Origin: Candidatus Woesearchaeota archaeon
GTDB lineage: Archaea > Nanobdellota > Nanobdellia > Woesearchaeales > GW2011-AR4
Direction of reading: 5' to 3'
DNA length: 5,474 nucleotides
Assembly: GCA_016185915.1 (NCBI GenBank)
Contig: JACPMP010000070.1
Span: forward strand, 1 to 5,474
Shown here: positions 4,370 through 5,474 of the stretch, piece after piece
Layout: every line of letters begins with the position of its first letter
How positions within the stretch are numbered: the first letter of the stretch is position 1
The notes under the pieces: generated by a model
Told to the model about the DNA's origin: nothing
Databases searched by the model: none
Seen by the model: only the letters and a program-made list of their open reading frames with translations
Program-made: the position numbers and the translations under genes

Positions 4370-5209
4370 TTACTCTTTAAACTTTATTCCAATCCTAAAT
4401 ATATTAAATATGCTTTTGGCACTTAGGTAAACGGGATCTAAACGGTGATCAAAAAGTATTTCGCCTGAAACAGAGGTTAAAGGTCCTAAACGGCCAGATG
4501 CTTTAAATTCAGCAACATTACCTCGGTATAGCATTAGTGCTTTTATTTTGCTCTCCAAGTGATACATAAAATAAATTGTAGACGGTCTTTCTCCCATCTT
4601 CAAATCTATCAACGCTTGTGTTATAGCAGTTACTAAATCAAGAACAGTTCCAACTGGGTTTGGATCTGATGATGATTCTATAGGTTTATTCTTCTTCCAA
4701 TCGTATCCCTGTGATTTCGTTTTCACTGAACCACTACTTTCATCAGGATATTTAAATTCTTGAATCAGTTCATCATGTCTATCATGGTTAGGAATAATAG
4801 GAATTGGGATATTTATATTCATTTTTCTATAGATTAAGGCTGTCTGCGGCAACAATCTCCCAAATTTAACTACTCCTTCAACACTATGGTAGTAGAATAT
4901 TTCTTCTTCGCCATTTTCATTTTGCTGAACAACCTGCATTTGTGCAAAATAGTTATCTCCATTCAATTTAATCTCTAAAAAACCATAGCTCCTGATTTCT
5001 GGTTTTCCTTTGACTTTAATCATACCATTAAAGTTATATGTTTGAGAAAAATATTGAGCATGACTCTGTGCAAAAGTTTCTTCCGCATAACTAGTATTGG
5101 GAGGTACTTGCGCTGCAGCAACAATACCGAGTCCTAAAGCGTATCCCAATGTTGCTTTGCGTATAATATCAACCAGCCCCATTCTATACCAAATTACTAG
5201 AATAACCAT
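4370..5209 (-). CDS. Secreted protein of unknown function, weakly DUF3108-like
   Basis: This 279-residue protein has no cysteine and no named family I can assign. A signal peptide is likely: a basic stretch around residues 13-18, a hydrophobic core at 21-34, and a probable cleavage after S-Y-A (40-42). The mature part is beta-strand-rich, with a Pro-rich turn I-P-I-P-I-I-P (134-140). The C-terminal third (about 185-279) recalls DUF3108: a helix after P-V-G-T-V-L-D-L-V-T-A, then Y-H-L-E-S-K-I-K-A-L, a strand with A-E-F-K-A-S-G-R-L-G-P, and D-H-R-L-D-P-V-Y-L-S-A near the end. This is a pattern impression, not a search result. Two starts are possible. The ATG at 5209 lies 8 nt from the only TATA-like site. 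The ATG at 5182 (residue 10) would sit about 34 nt from it and gives a more typical signal peptide, so I slightly favour 5182. Confidence 0.75.
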   Translation of the reverse strand: MVILVIWYRMGLVDIIRKATLGYALGLGIVAAAQVPPNTSYAEETFAQSHAQYFSQTYNFNGMIKVKGKPEIRSYGFLEIKLNGDNYFAQMQVVQQNENGEEEIFYYHSVEGVVKFGRLLPQTALIYRKMNINIPIPIIPNHDRHDELIQEFKYPDESSGSVKTKSQGYDWKKNKPIESSSDPNPVGTVLDLVTAITQALIDLKMGERPSTIYFMYHLESKIKALMLYRGNVAEFKASGRLGPLTSVSGEILFDHRLDPVYLSAKSIFNIFRIGIKFKE

Positions 5210-5210
5210 T

Positions 5211-5220
5211 TATTTTAAAT
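5211..5220 (-). promoter_or_regulatory. Possible TATA element for the secreted protein gene at 4370-5209
   Basis: The minus strand reads ATTTAAAATA. Its centre is about 34 nt upstream of the in-frame ATG at 5182, giving a leader of roughly 8 nt, but only about 7 nt upstream of the ATG at 5209. If it is the real promoter, translation must begin at 5182. Confidence 0.3.
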
Positions 5221-5256
5221 AATTACTGCTAAAAATTGAGACAAAAAACCAAAAAC

Positions 5257-5264
5257 CTTATAAG
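5257..5264 (+). promoter_or_regulatory. TATA box for the gene starting at 5301
   Basis: CTTATAAG is preceded by an A-rich, BRE-like stretch (ACCAAAAAC, 5248-5256). A start site about 26 nt downstream falls near 5287, giving a leader of about 14 nt that carries the G-rich ribosome-binding site at 5290-5295. Confidence 0.45.
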
Positions 5265-5289
5265 TACAAACCTACACATCATACCAGAA

Positions 5290-5295
5290 GGGGGT
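5290..5295 (+). promoter_or_regulatory. G-rich ribosome-binding site for the gene starting at 5301
   Basis: GGGGGT ends 5 nt before the ATG at 5301. It pairs only partly with the usual anti-Shine-Dalgarno sequence but stands out in AT-rich DNA and supports this start. Confidence 0.5.
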
Positions 5296-5300
5296 TGGTC

Positions 5301-5474
5301 ATGAGCGCTGAAAAAGAGATAGTTAATTACTGGTACAATAAAAGAGGGCTTTTTACGCTTAATAATATCAAAACTTCTAGCAATAAGGATGCAGGAATTC
5401 TAGCCTTGAAATTTGATAAAGACAAAGTCAATGAGGTTTTTCATATAGAAGTGAGTTGCTCTATAACCAACAAT
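5301..5474 (+). CDS. Start of a probable PD-(D/E)XK-like protein, 3' end cut off by window edge
   Basis: Fifty-eight codons are visible and open to the window edge. The protein starts M-S-A-E-K-E-I-V-N-Y-W-Y, a helix, followed by K-R-G-L-F-T-L-N-N-I-K, then a strand D-A-G-I-L-A-L-K-F (30-38) and a strand V-F-H-I-E-V-S-C-S (46-54). The order helix, strand with D/I-L-A, strand with H-I-E-V matches the start of archaeal proteins with a restriction-endonuclease-like (PD-(D/E)XK) core, in which the Asp and Glu bind metal. In many such proteins the Asp directly precedes I-L-A; here Gly is in that place and Asp is two residues earlier, so catalysis is uncertain. The start is supported by a ribosome-binding site and a TATA box. 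The product's function is not established, and the fold call is tentative. Confidence 0.7.
   Translation, partial: MSAEKEIVNYWYNKRGLFTLNNIKTSSNKDAGILALKFDKDKVNEVFHIEVSCSITNN

Overview
The window looks like an AT-rich, gene-dense archaeal chromosome segment, most likely from a small-genome (DPANN-like) archaeon. This assignment is inference. It rests on archaeal-style TATA boxes about 26 nt upstream of start codons that lack Shine-Dalgarno sequences, a DUF5678-type protein, a membrane-tethered winged-helix regulator of an archaeal type, a PPC/DUF296 protein, and a large secreted helical protein. TAA and TGA stops are both used and the standard code fits. No tRNA, rRNA, CRISPR array, transposase or phage gene is visible.

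Layout. (1) Positions 1-524, minus strand: a two-gene unit. A DUF5678-type protein with an antitoxin-like C-terminal tail overlaps by 4 nt (ATGA) a minimal nucleotidyltransferase that runs off the left edge. (2) Positions 525-714: a non-coding gap holding an elaborate 168-nt element at 543-710. It has two related foldable modules in opposite orientation around a perfect 17-bp hairpin. (3) Positions 715-3027, minus strand: a 543-aa secreted coiled-coil protein with seven tandem 11-residue repeats and a twin CX3C motif, preceded in the same direction by a 199-aa lipoprotein. (4) Positions 3028-3233: a divergent, very AT-rich promoter region with leaderless-type TATA boxes on both sides. (5) Positions 3234-4353, plus strand: a two-gene operon with a 1-nt gap, encoding a signal peptide/beta-domain/TM/winged-helix protein and a PPC-domain protein. 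(6) Positions 4370-5209, minus strand: a convergent secreted protein weakly resembling DUF3108. (7) Position 5301 to the right edge, plus strand: the start of a probable PD-(D/E)XK-like protein.

How the genes may work together. Most of the central products face the cell exterior: the secreted coiled-coil protein, the lipoprotein, the ectodomain of the membrane regulator and the secreted 4370-5209 product. The regulator is transcribed divergently from the lipoprotein gene, so it may sense the envelope and control that neighbour. The left-hand pair looks like a toxin-antitoxin-style cassette, and the best-placed TATA box for it lies inside a palindrome at the edge of the structured element. The most unusual items are the 168-nt element and the repeat architecture of the coiled-coil protein.
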